64,000 bases of DNA from Klebsiella pneumoniae (GTDB taxonomy: Bacteria; Pseudomonadota; Gammaproteobacteria; Eutrophobiales; Eutrophobiaceae), in the NCBI GenBank assembly GCA_945878555.1, contig CAMDWI010000022.1, forward strand, positions 1 through 64,000, written 5' to 3'. The notes under the pieces were generated by a model that was not told where the DNA came from, made no database searches, and worked only from the letters and a program-made list of their open reading frames with translations. A program made the translations under genes and the position numbers. Positions 45,308 to 53,127 of the stretch are shown one piece after another (positions within the stretch are counted from its first letter, which is position 1; the number at the start of each line of letters is the position of its first letter).

Positions 45308-45713
45308 TTGTCCCGCAGTTTTTGTTATCCCCGCACGCGCCGGATTAAGCACCACATACCGTACCAATTCAAGCAGATAACTGTCCTTGTCGACCAGAAT
45401 TGCCTTATATCGGTCTTGAAAGAGATGGCCGACACGATGATGTTTTCGATTAAACCTCTGGGTGTAAACCCCATTCAGATGACGCATTCCTCTGGAAAAT
45501 ATTAGCTTCAGCTGTTTCCATAACCAGATGATAGTGGTTCGTCATCAGGCAATACGCATAACTGCACCAGTTATATCGCTCACAAACGTTACCCAAAATA
45601 TCCAGGAAGATATTTCTGTCGTTTGCGTCCAGATAGATATCTCCCCGGGCATTACCACGGCTGGTAATGTGGTAAACAGCACCTGCGAACTCAAGTCGTA
45701 AGGGACGTGCCAT
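45308..45713 (-). pseudogene. Frameshifted, truncated second RAYT copy
   Basis: Nearly identical to the 5' half of the RAYT gene at 44734-45138. One extra base in the run that corresponds to residues 72-74 (aaaatatt here, aaaggtt there) breaks the frame, so the reading frame splits into an N-terminal part with intact HYH and a second fragment carrying HLNGVYTQRF. It is truncated after AGITKTAGQ, where the sequence meets the REP array. The missing C-terminal half, including the helix-turn-helix, means it cannot be active. Confidence 0.85.
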
Positions 45714-45830
45714 AATAAACCTCCATGTTTATTCTATGGACAACCAGACAAGCATTAATAATTACATATAACCAACCAATGATACAACCTGCTCATTCGC
45801 CCTTTGACTCAAGATTCAAGACCTGACCCC
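45308..45830. repeat. Direct duplication of 44734-45255
   Basis: About 523 bases repeated in the same orientation at an offset of 574-575, covering the RAYT 5' half, its leader and the right inverted end. It differs by a few substitutions and one inserted base. Confidence 0.85.
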
Positions 45831-45907
45831 GAAGACGCCCGCAAGATTCAAGACCTGACCCCGAAGACGGACCCCGAAGACGCCGAAGACCGCACGCCAA
45901 AATGAAT

Positions 45908-46108
45908 TCATGGCATTGGCTTATAAGGTTCCCAGCCCAGAAACTTGTGCTTCTTCGCTTGCGCTTCTTCCCATGATGAAGCTTCACAAGTCCAGATCAA
46001 TTTTTCATTTGGCTTGAGGAGATTGCGCGCTGAGTCATTGTCATCAGGAAAAAAACTGTAGCAGTTATCTCCTTGCCAAAGCTCATATCTTTTCCCAGGC
46101 TCAGACAT
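45908..46108 (-). CDS. Small conserved protein of unknown function
   Basis: 66 residues. The pattern RYELWQGDNCYSFFPDDN, LIWTCEASSWEEAQ and KHKFLGWEPYKP looks like a widespread small bacterial family I recall but cannot name. Trp- and aromatic-rich, no signal peptide. It is the first gene right of the REP array, beside the toxin-antitoxin genes, consistent with cargo in an accessory patch. Confidence 0.65.
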   Translation of the reverse strand: MSEPGKRYELWQGDNCYSFFPDDNDSARNLLKPNEKLIWTCEASSWEEAQAKKHKFLGWEPYKPMP

Positions 46109-46163
46109 CTACCATCAAATTGCAAGTTTGATGAGTGCGTCGGTTGCGTCCATGGAACGCCTG

Positions 46164-46367
46164 TCAGGTTGTTGTTCTTTTCGAGGAAGCGTATTCACGA
46201 AGAGCACGATTTACAGCGTCAGAATCAGGAAATATTTTGTGCAGGTCCGGATCGATGAGAACGATATTCGTGCCTTCACGATAGCGTTTCGTGAACTTGC
46301 CGCGGATACCTGATTTAATCAGATCTTCTGGATATTCTTGTCTAAGTGTATCTTTGTCACTGTTCAT
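46164..46367 (-). CDS. Antitoxin partner of BrnT
   Basis: 67 residues. The block GIRGKFTKRYREGTNIVLIDPDLHKIFPDSDAVNRALREY is typical of antitoxins that follow BrnT genes, with the last part resembling a ribbon-helix or short DNA-binding segment. It overlaps the BrnT toxin gene by 11 bases, the order toxin then antitoxin expected for this type. It would neutralise the toxin and repress its operon. Confidence 0.8.
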   Translation of the reverse strand: MNSDKDTLRQEYPEDLIKSGIRGKFTKRYREGTNIVLIDPDLHKIFPDSDAVNRALREYASSKRTTT

Positions 46368-46626
46368 AAGCTTTCTGCTCCTGCCGGGTCATTTCTCGTG
46401 CAGATATTAATCGTATTCTATCACCACGTTCAGTATAAGACACAACCAGATATTTTCTGTTTTTGGACATTCCGAATATCAAAAAACGATCTTCATCACG
46501 CGAATGATCAGGATCGCGTACAGAAGACGAAAGTTCATCGTCAAATACTTCGCATCCTTCAAAGAAGGATACTCCGTGTTTTTCTTCATTTGCCAGGGCC
46601 TTTTCCGGGTCCCATTCAAAATCCAT
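46357..46626 (-). CDS. brnT: BrnT-family ribonuclease toxin
   Basis: 89 residues, the normal length. Family blocks are FEWDPEKALANEEKHGVSF, the D-P-D-H-S-R-D-E-D-R-F segment and GDRIRLISAREMTRQEQKAYE. BrnT toxins are RelE-fold mRNA interferases. The ribosome site AAGGATAG overlaps the end of a ParE-like remnant just upstream, so the module appears inserted after, or grown onto, an older one. Confidence 0.9.
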   Translation of the reverse strand: MDFEWDPEKALANEEKHGVSFFEGCEVFDDELSSSVRDPDHSRDEDRFLIFGMSKNRKYLVVSYTERGDRIRLISAREMTRQEQKAYEQ

Positions 46627-46631
46627 GGCAT

Positions 46632-46760
46632 CTATCCTTGAGGCTGCTTAACAGTTGAAATCACCGGCGCCGACCGATGACCTGGATGAAGATTGTATCT
46701 ATAGCCGCGGGCTATCTTCAGCCAATTTTCTGCTTCAGCGGGCCATTTCAGATGCGCCAT
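46632..46760 (-). pseudogene. Truncated ParE/RelE-like toxin gene
   Basis: A 42-codon frame beginning MAHLKWPAEAENWLKIA, which matches the start of ParE toxins, and ending after about a third of the normal length. Its ATG overlaps the end of the antitoxin gene at 46748 by 13 bases, the normal ParDE order. After codon ~16 the sequence no longer reads like the family, so the toxin is presumably dead. Confidence 0.65.
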
Positions 46761-46954
46761 GATCTGATTCGCTGGTGCATCTCATCATTGGATATGACTT
46801 TATTATTGTCCGAATCAGAAAGTCCCTGCTGTACCATCGCACTGAATGCGAGTTCACGTACAAGTTCCGTATAGGAACTGTCATCTGGTTGGTGCGCCAG
46901 GATCTCAGCAAGTACATCTTTTGCAGTCGCGATTAGTCGATTCTCCGAATCCAT
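46748..46954 (-). CDS. ParD-like antitoxin
   Basis: 68 residues, acidic. The AHQPDDSSYTELVRELAFSAMVQQGLSDSD core and the closing ISNDEMHQRIRSW match small antitoxins that precede ParE-type toxins. It overlaps a truncated toxin frame, so it may persist as an orphan antitoxin or regulator. Confidence 0.65.
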   Translation of the reverse strand: MDSENRLIATAKDVLAEILAHQPDDSSYTELVRELAFSAMVQQGLSDSDNNKVISNDEMHQRIRSWRI

Positions 46955-47087
46955 ATTTTTTCCGTAGCCAAATCGTAACTTATTGTAGCTTGTTTAGACT
47001 AGTCCAGATTATATTGTGGCTACGCTTCAGCATTTGCGAGCGTCGCAAGGTGTTGATTTATTGAACGCCTTTATTCTCGGGGAAAAT

Positions 47088-47131
47088 CTTCGAACCCGAG
47101 GGTTACAGGTTCAAGTCCTGGCAGGCGCACC
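47088..47131 (+). other. Isolated 3' half of tRNA-Arg(TCG), likely integration scar
   Basis: Starting at position 32 of the tRNA: anticodon loop CTTCGAA (anticodon TCG, preceded by U33), stem cccga, variable bases gggtt, T-stem and loop acagg-TTCAAGT-cctgg (47105-47121), acceptor strand caggcgc and ACC at 47129-47131. The 5' half is absent: the bases before it do not form the required tcggg stem or acceptor. A 3' tRNA half is what tyrosine integrases leave at an island end. The T-stem has one mismatched pair, so it has begun to decay. Confidence 0.8.
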
Positions 47132-47205
47132 TATTCTGAGTTCGCTAATCTATTTTAAGAAATGTAAGATTCCCGTCCCCCGTTGCCACAGAACCATAGC
47201 AACGC

Positions 47206-49935
47206 TCACTTCCTCGACTGCTCCACCATATCCGCCAGCCTTTTGCCGAGGATATAACTGATATTGAAGTTCAGCTTGGCCACGATGTTCGGAAAATATT
47301 TCAGATCTTTCTGCATCCGCTGATAGTCGAACTTCAGGGCGGTGATGTCGGATGTGGCTATCACATCGGCGGTGCGGTGGGTTTCCCGGATATAGCCTAT
47401 CTCACCGAATACCTGGCCGGGGCCGAGTGTGGCGAGCACGTGGGATTCATCACCTTCGCGGCGGACCACGTCGGCGATGCCGGTCAGGATCAGGTACATA
47501 CTGCGGCCGGTGGTGTCCTGTTCAATCAATAATTCGCCTTCACGAAACTCATGCAGTTCCGAGATCAGGATCGCCTTGCGGCGCTGGTATTCGGTCATGC
47601 CGTGGAACAGTGTCGATTTGGCGAGCATGTCCTCGTCGAGTGACATGGTCAGGATCTGGTACAGACCGACCAGGCGTATCCGGGTCATCAATACCGGCGT
47701 GATCAACAGGTTGGCGAGGATGGAGAACAGCATGGTCGCGGTCAACAGCGCGCCAAACTGGGCAATCACGGTGAAGCCGGAGAAGATCAGGATACTAAAG
47801 CCCAGTGCCAGCGCGAGGCTGGAGATGATCAGCGGTGGGGCAACGTCGGTGACGGCAATGGCCACAGCGGCGGTGTAGTCAGAGGTCTTGCGGCAAAGTT
47901 CATTATAACGACTGAGCAGATGGATCGTGCCGTCAACTGCAAGACCGATCGCGATCACCGCGACCATGACCGAACCGGGATTCAGCGGGATACCCAGCAA
48001 GCCCATCATGCCGAACATCAGTGCGATGGGCACGATGGCCGGGACCAGTGCAATCAGTCCGCCCTTGATCGAGGTAAACAACACCGAGACGATGATAAAG
48101 ATCAGGGTCAGCAATACCAGTAACGCATTGATCTGGGCCGACTTCAGTGTGTCTGCGGCCTGGTTAATCATCAGGTTCTGACCGACGATGTGCGCGACCA
48201 GGCCACCTCCAGCGATATGATTGACCACACTATGCAGCTCGTTTGCATACTGATTCAGCAGGCGGGAGTCGTTGATATTATGGCGGACGATGATATTGGC
48301 CCGGCTATAGTCCTGGCTGACATAACTGTCGACCTCACTGCGATGGAACAACAACATATACTGGGTGACCAGTTGTCGTGTGGCCGGTAACGCTGAGCCG
48401 GGTTGTTCACCTTGCAGTTCACGATGGACCAGCGACAGATAATCAGCAAACGAACGACTCTGATCAAATACGCCCTGCTGGGTTAAGAACGCCTGTATCT
48501 CGGCCAGTTTCTCGATATTGCGCGGGTCGAGAAATGCACCCTCGGCATTGGACTCCAGCGTGATGTAAAACTGGTTTACCCCGGCCAGTTCGTCATGGAT
48601 CAGGTTGATGTCCTGCACCAGTGGATGACGTGCTGAAAAATAGGACACCGGGTCATTGGTCACATACAGCGTAGAGGCGTGGTAAAAAAAGAAACCGCAG
48701 ACCAGCACAGTTAATAACAGGATTCGGCGCGGAAACCGATCCTGGGTCTTGCGCAGCGTACGAATGATGATACCGGGAAAACGGCTGTTGTCGCTGCGCT
48801 GTTGAAAGTAATGTCTTGGTGCCCGGCTGAACAGCGACAACAAGGTCGGCACCAGTAACAAGGTCAGGATACCGTTGGCCAGCACCGCCAGCCCGGAGGT
48901 GATAGCAAACTGCTGGACCAGGCCGATATCATTGAAAATATTACTGACAAATCCGAGCACGATGGTCAGCATGGTCAGCAGCAAAGGCAAGCCGGCCTGC
49001 CGTGCGATCAGCGTCAGGATCCCGGTGTGGTCCTGCTGGTCGGTCTGTGCATGCGCACGCATATAGGCAAGCACCAGCTGGATATTGCCGGTGGCGGCAA
49101 TGACCATGATTAACGACGGTAACATCGCGCTGAGTATATTGACCGGCATACCAACCCAGGCGAGCAGGCCAAAGGTCCAGATCATTGCCAGCACCGAGGT
49201 AATCAGCGGTATCAATGCAGCAAGCAGGCTGCGGATGCTGAGCAGGATGGTCAACACCAGTACCAGTGCGGATAAGGAGCCCAGCACCAACAGATCCCGG
49301 TACAGGTTCGTGCGCAGTTCGGCATTCATCCGCGCCGGGCCGGTCTGGAACAGACGTGAGAATTGCGGTCGTTCGGCCACAAGGACTGTTTCAATCTGCT
49401 GATACAGTTGTTCAACGTCCTCGCCTTCCAGTCGCGCATTCTCGACTGAAATAACCAGTGCCGTGGCATGTCCGTTTGCCGAGATGAAACTTCCGCGTAG
49501 CAGTGGATCTTGCAGGGCGGCATCACGCAATTGCTGGGCCTGTTCGTTTGATGCGGGTAGTTCGCTGATGACCGGTCCGGAAGATATCTTGCCGGCATTA
49601 CGCCTCAGCGTACGCACATTCAACAGGCTCTCGACCTCGGTCACGCCGGTCACACCGGCAATCGAATGATGTAATTCACCCAGGGCGGCAAGCTTGTCCG
49701 GTGTCCACAACTGTTCATCCTGGACAAAGATTATTATCTTGTTGTCCGGACCAAACTCTTCCTGCACACGCTGGTAACTGAGTCTGTCGATATTATTTGC
49801 AGGCACCAGACTGTCCAGATCCGTATTCACTTGCAATTTTGGCAATCCTGCCAGCAGGAATACAGTCAGCAACAGCACGGCAGGCACGACGATGTGCCGT
49901 TGTTTATATCCGAGCAGGAACAGGTTCAATAACAT
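47206..49935 (-). CDS. RND/MMPL-family exporter with C-terminal cyclic-nucleotide-binding domain
   Basis: 909 residues. Two RND halves each have a large periplasmic loop and ~6 membrane segments; MMPL-type blocks include MPVNILSAMLPSLIMVIAATGN and the second-half equivalent VAVIAIGLAVDGTIHLLSRY. At about 760-909 a cytoplasmic cNMP-binding-like domain follows (FHGMTEYQRRKAIL, EFREGELLIEQDTTGRSMYL and GPGQVFGEIGYIRETHRTADV, the last with the phosphate cassette pattern). This fusion is uncommon. It follows the LolA-like gene by two bases as the last gene of the pqiABC operon. Confidence 0.9.
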   Translation of the reverse strand: MLLNLFLLGYKQRHIVVPAVLLLTVFLLAGLPKLQVNTDLDSLVPANNIDRLSYQRVQEEFGPDNKIIIFVQDEQLWTPDKLAALGELHHSIAGVTGVTEVESLLNVRTLRRNAGKISSGPVISELPASNEQAQQLRDAALQDPLLRGSFISANGHATALVISVENARLEGEDVEQLYQQIETVLVAERPQFSRLFQTGPARMNAELRTNLYRDLLVLGSLSALVLVLTILLSIRSLLAALIPLITSVLAMIWTFGLLAWVGMPVNILSAMLPSLIMVIAATGNIQLVLAYMRAHAQTDQQDHTGILTLIARQAGLPLLLTMLTIVLGFVSNIFNDIGLVQQFAITSGLAVLANGILTLLLVPTLLSLFSRAPRHYFQQRSDNSRFPGIIIRTLRKTQDRFPRRILLLTVLVCGFFFYHASTLYVTNDPVSYFSARHPLVQDINLIHDELAGVNQFYITLESNAEGAFLDPRNIEKLAEIQAFLTQQGVFDQSRSFADYLSLVHRELQGEQPGSALPATRQLVTQYMLLFHRSEVDSYVSQDYSRANIIVRHNINDSRLLNQYANELHSVVNHIAGGGLVAHIVGQNLMINQAADTLKSAQINALLVLLTLIFIIVSVLFTSIKGGLIALVPAIVPIALMFGMMGLLGIPLNPGSVMVAVIAIGLAVDGTIHLLSRYNELCRKTSDYTAAVAIAVTDVAPPLIISSLALALGFSILIFSGFTVIAQFGALLTATMLFSILANLLITPVLMTRIRLVGLYQILTMSLDEDMLAKSTLFHGMTEYQRRKAILISELHEFREGELLIEQDTTGRSMYLILTGIADVVRREGDESHVLATLGPGQVFGEIGYIRETHRTADVIATSDITALKFDYQRMQKDLKYFPNIVAKLNFNISYILGKRLADMVEQSRK

Positions 49936-49937
49936 GG

Positions 49938-50846
49938 CTAGCGCACCCCGGTCCCGAATACTGACTGTTGCAGTTCCGGTGATATCGCCGGTTCAATGAG
50001 CGGATTTTCGACCTGTTCGTCCAGTCTATCGGCGAGTACAGCCGGAGGCTGGTTGTGATACAGCCATTCGCGGGTGAACACCTCCTCCGGGACATACTCG
50101 TCCGAGAAGATGGTACGGTTGACCTTCAACAAGGTGCTGTGATGCTCCGCAAGATTCTCCATCATCACCATACCGGCACGCCAGGATTCCGGCCCGGTCT
50201 GACGCAGGTCGTACAATGTGCGTTGTTTCTGCAAACGTCCGTCCCCGTCCAGAAAATCGGTACGACTGATGTAATAAGTGTCATCCCGCACGAAATGTCG
50301 ACGCACCGGGCGTGTGGTGGCGATATTACTGTCGGCTGCGTATACATCGAGGATGTAATGGCTGATATTGCCGATCTTGATCTGGCCTGCAAGCACATAC
50401 TGCCAGGCAGTCATCTGCTCGCCTATCATCTGTTCCAGCGTAAAGTCGGTACCCATCAAGGTCCCCCCCGGGCCGGGGTCAATCTGCTGCATCCCGGTTT
50501 TGCCGGATGCGGGCAGGTAAACCGCCAGGTTTGTTTCGCCTCCGGGGTCGCGGCTGGCCAACAGGGCGACACCGTATACCTCGGCCGGTGTATCAAACAA
50601 CAACAGCAGGCGGGTGTTGCCTGTGTTATCGCTACGGTAATAGCGGCGCAGATTGCGTGTATCCCGGTTACCCAGCCGATCGGTCAGGATCAGTGTCAGC
50701 TCTTCATAAATACTGGTCCCGAGCAGATGCCGGCGCTGCACCTCCTGCATGATCTCTGTGCCGGTGGGTGCCTGCGCAGTCTGGGCCAGCAGCAGACCGC
50801 TATGAAACAGCGATATCAGCCACAGCATGAGGATAGCCCGTTTCAT
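49938..50846 (-). CDS. LolA-like outer-membrane lipoprotein-sorting protein
   Basis: 302 residues. Signal peptide to about residue 22 (LLLAQT). The mature protein begins GTEIMQEVQRRH and carries the beta-rich LolA/LppX-type fold with DTRNLRRYYRSD, ETNLAVYLPASGKTGMQQ and GTDFTLEQMIG. Proteins of this type are often paired with RND/MMPL exporters and are thought to carry lipid or lipoprotein across the periplasm. It overlaps pqiC by four bases upstream and is followed by the exporter. Confidence 0.88.
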   Translation of the reverse strand: MKRAILMLWLISLFHSGLLLAQTAQAPTGTEIMQEVQRRHLLGTSIYEELTLILTDRLGNRDTRNLRRYYRSDNTGNTRLLLLFDTPAEVYGVALLASRDPGGETNLAVYLPASGKTGMQQIDPGPGGTLMGTDFTLEQMIGEQMTAWQYVLAGQIKIGNISHYILDVYAADSNIATTRPVRRHFVRDDTYYISRTDFLDGDGRLQKQRTLYDLRQTGPESWRAGMVMMENLAEHHSTLLKVNRTIFSDEYVPEEVFTREWLYHNQPPAVLADRLDEQVENPLIEPAISPELQQSVFGTGVR

Positions 50847-51478
50847 CTACCGACCTGTCCTCCCGGCGCGGCTGTTGCAGCGCGGACGGAATCAGCAATC
50901 TGCTGGCTCAGCTGTCCGTACAGTTGCTGCATCGTGGCGACGATATTGTCATAATCGTTTTCTGCCAACTGGGTGCTGCCCTGCAACTCCGCCTTGTGTG
51001 TCGTCAGTGGTGTGCTCTTGTCACCGCCGGATACCTGCCAGCGTGCCACCAGACTGACGATACCATCACTGCCACGTTCAAACTGCTCGATGTGGACCTG
51101 GATACGAAAATCGGGAATGCTCATCGAACGGTTCAACGGAGTGGACACATCATTCGATCCCAGCAACACCGACAAGTTACGCGCCAGTGTGCGCAGCAGG
51201 TTCTTGCGCAGGTTCTCACCCCATTGATTGGTCTCGGCGAAATTCAGCCGGTTTGCTGCACTACGGGTGGCGATGTGGAAACGCTCCAGATACTGGGGCA
51301 CCTGCACCTCCAGGATTTCGACGGCAAGCTTGTTCTCACCCGCTGTGGGCACATCCTGGTATTCAACCGGGTCAACCAGATAATAGCGCACAACCGTGCC
51401 ACCACCGCCGCAGGCCGCCAGCATCAGTAGCAGTATCAGTACAGGGACACGTGTCAGGACTGCTAGCCTCATAATCAT
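50843..51478 (-). CDS. pqiC: PqiC-type outer-membrane lipoprotein
   Basis: 211 residues. Lipoprotein signal ending in LAAC (lipidated Cys23), then a Gly-run. The ABC-type auxiliary domain has VRYYLVDPVEYQDVP, VEILEVQVPQYLER and NRLNFAETNQWGENLRKNLL. PqiC forms the outer-membrane docking ring of the PqiB needle. Four-base overlaps join it to pqiB before and the LolA-like gene after, so the whole set is translationally coupled. Confidence 0.9.
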   Translation of the reverse strand: MIMRLAVLTRVPVLILLLMLAACGGGGTVVRYYLVDPVEYQDVPTAGENKLAVEILEVQVPQYLERFHIATRSAANRLNFAETNQWGENLRKNLLRTLARNLSVLLGSNDVSTPLNRSMSIPDFRIQVHIEQFERGSDGIVSLVARWQVSGGDKSTPLTTHKAELQGSTQLAENDYDNIVATMQQLYGQLSQQIADSVRAATAAPGGQVGR

Positions 51479-53127
51479 TCTCCTTCAGGTTGCTTGCCGA
51501 ACAACATCGACTGCGGGTTACGTTCGAGCATTTCCACCAGAGCGCGGATAGACCGTGCCATTTCCTCCAGCTCGCTGGTCATCTGGATGACGTTATATTG
51601 CATGGGCGAATTGGGCTGCAACATATTATTGGTCAGATCAACTGTTTCACGCAGCTTCTCCAGCACATCGCGTCCGGCGGTGATAGTCTGGTTCAGATTC
51701 TCGCTGTCGAGCGCATCGAGGATATTGCGGAACGACCTCATCGAGATTTCAAGATCCTCAAGCGAGGCATGGATCGCCTCTGAATTTGCCAGCTTGTTAG
51801 TACCTTCGAGCGTACCGAGCAATTCCTTGCTGATACTGGCGATATCCACTGTGTCCAGTTTTGCCACAATCGATTCGAGTGAACGGGTAATCGAGTCTAT
51901 ACCAACCGAGATTAACGTCGGCATCTCCGGTAGATCGCTGCGGGTTGCGACATAGCGCGCATTGGTGTCCGGCTCCATCGTCAACTCGACGAACAGCATG
52001 CCGGTCAACAGGCTGCCACTCTGCAGGCGTGCTCGCAGGCCCTTGCGGATCATTGCGGCTATTGTTTCCGCGCTTGACGGGACCGCATCGGGGTCGCTCT
52101 GGACGATGCGTTCCAGTTCTATCTCGAACGTGACAGGGATTCGGAAGTCGGAACGCGTGGCATCATATTCGAGACGGTAATCAACTACCGAGCCTATACG
52201 GATACCCTGGAATTCGACCGGTGCACCGATGCCGAGGCCGCGGATCGAATTGTCAAAATAGGCGACGTAACCTATCTTGCGAGTATAGGAATAATCCTGA
52301 ATCTTGCTGTGATCATCGTACAGCGTATAGACCAGGTTCTGCGTATCATCCTCTTCTGCGGGCTGTTCAACAGATTCCGGCGTTTCGAAGGCGATACCGC
52401 CAAACACGAGCGACTGCAACGACTCGGTACTGACCTTCAAACCGTCTGCATCCAGTGAGACATCCATGCCGCTGACATTCCAGAAACGCGTGTTGCCCTT
52501 GATCAGCTGGTCGTACGGGTCCTGGATGAACGCATGGACATACACATTCTGGTGATCATTGGCCAGTTCATACCCGAGTACTTCACCGGCGAGTATGCCT
52601 TTGTAATAGACCGGTGAACCGGTGTCGATCGATCCCAGTCTTGATGCGACCAACACGATGCGTTTGCCGATTGTCCCGGACAACACGACCGGTGGTTTTT
52701 CCAGACCGATAAAATGCAGCTGCGCGGCACCCTGCCCCGGTTCAATCTCGATATAGGCACCGGACACCAGTGTATCGAGCCCGGATACACCGCGAATACC
52801 CAGTTGCGGTCGCACGACCCAGAACCGGGTATTGCGACGCAGGAACGATTCGGTACCCTTGTTAAAATCGGCGGTCAGGATCACATGCGAGAAGTCCTCG
52901 CTGAACTCCATTGAATCAACTACACCGATATTCACATTCTTGTATTTGATGCGGGTCGTACCGGCCTCGATGCCGTCTGCGGTCAAAAAGCTGATCGTGG
53001 CTACCGGCCCCTGCTCCGACACAGTCTTGATAATCAACCAGCCACCGACCAGCGCGGTCACCAGCGGGATGATCCACACCAGCGAGATACCGGGCCGCAC
53101 ACTGACTTTCGGGGTTGAAACTTCCAT
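51475..53127 (-). CDS. pqiB: PqiB, MCE-domain lipid-transport tunnel
   Basis: 550 residues. A short N-terminal membrane anchor (ISLVWIIPLVTALVGGWLII) is followed by three MCE domains (openings GPVATISFLTADGIEAG; KRIVLVASRLGSIDTG; RKIGYVAYFDNSIRGLGIG), the PqiB number, and a helical tail. PqiB forms a trans-periplasmic needle that moves phospholipid between membranes. It overlaps pqiA (one base) and pqiC (four bases). Confidence 0.95.
   Translation of the reverse strand: MEVSTPKVSVRPGISLVWIIPLVTALVGGWLIIKTVSEQGPVATISFLTADGIEAGTTRIKYKNVNIGVVDSMEFSEDFSHVILTADFNKGTESFLRRNTRFWVVRPQLGIRGVSGLDTLVSGAYIEIEPGQGAAQLHFIGLEKPPVVLSGTIGKRIVLVASRLGSIDTGSPVYYKGILAGEVLGYELANDHQNVYVHAFIQDPYDQLIKGNTRFWNVSGMDVSLDADGLKVSTESLQSLVFGGIAFETPESVEQPAEEDDTQNLVYTLYDDHSKIQDYSYTRKIGYVAYFDNSIRGLGIGAPVEFQGIRIGSVVDYRLEYDATRSDFRIPVTFEIELERIVQSDPDAVPSSAETIAAMIRKGLRARLQSGSLLTGMLFVELTMEPDTNARYVATRSDLPEMPTLISVGIDSITRSLESIVAKLDTVDIASISKELLGTLEGTNKLANSEAIHASLEDLEISMRSFRNILDALDSENLNQTITAGRDVLEKLRETVDLTNNMLQPNSPMQYNVIQMTSELEEMARSIRALVEMLERNPQSMLFGKQPEGE

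Noticed and set aside
45831-45905. Short repeats gaccccgaagacg taken as a CRISPR array
   Set aside because: Spacing is irregular, units are ~12 bases, and no cas gene is present; it is part of the REP-end array.
47050-47140. A complete tRNA gene
   Set aside because: Only positions 32-75 are present; the sequence before the anticodon loop cannot form the acceptor, D-arm or anticodon stem.
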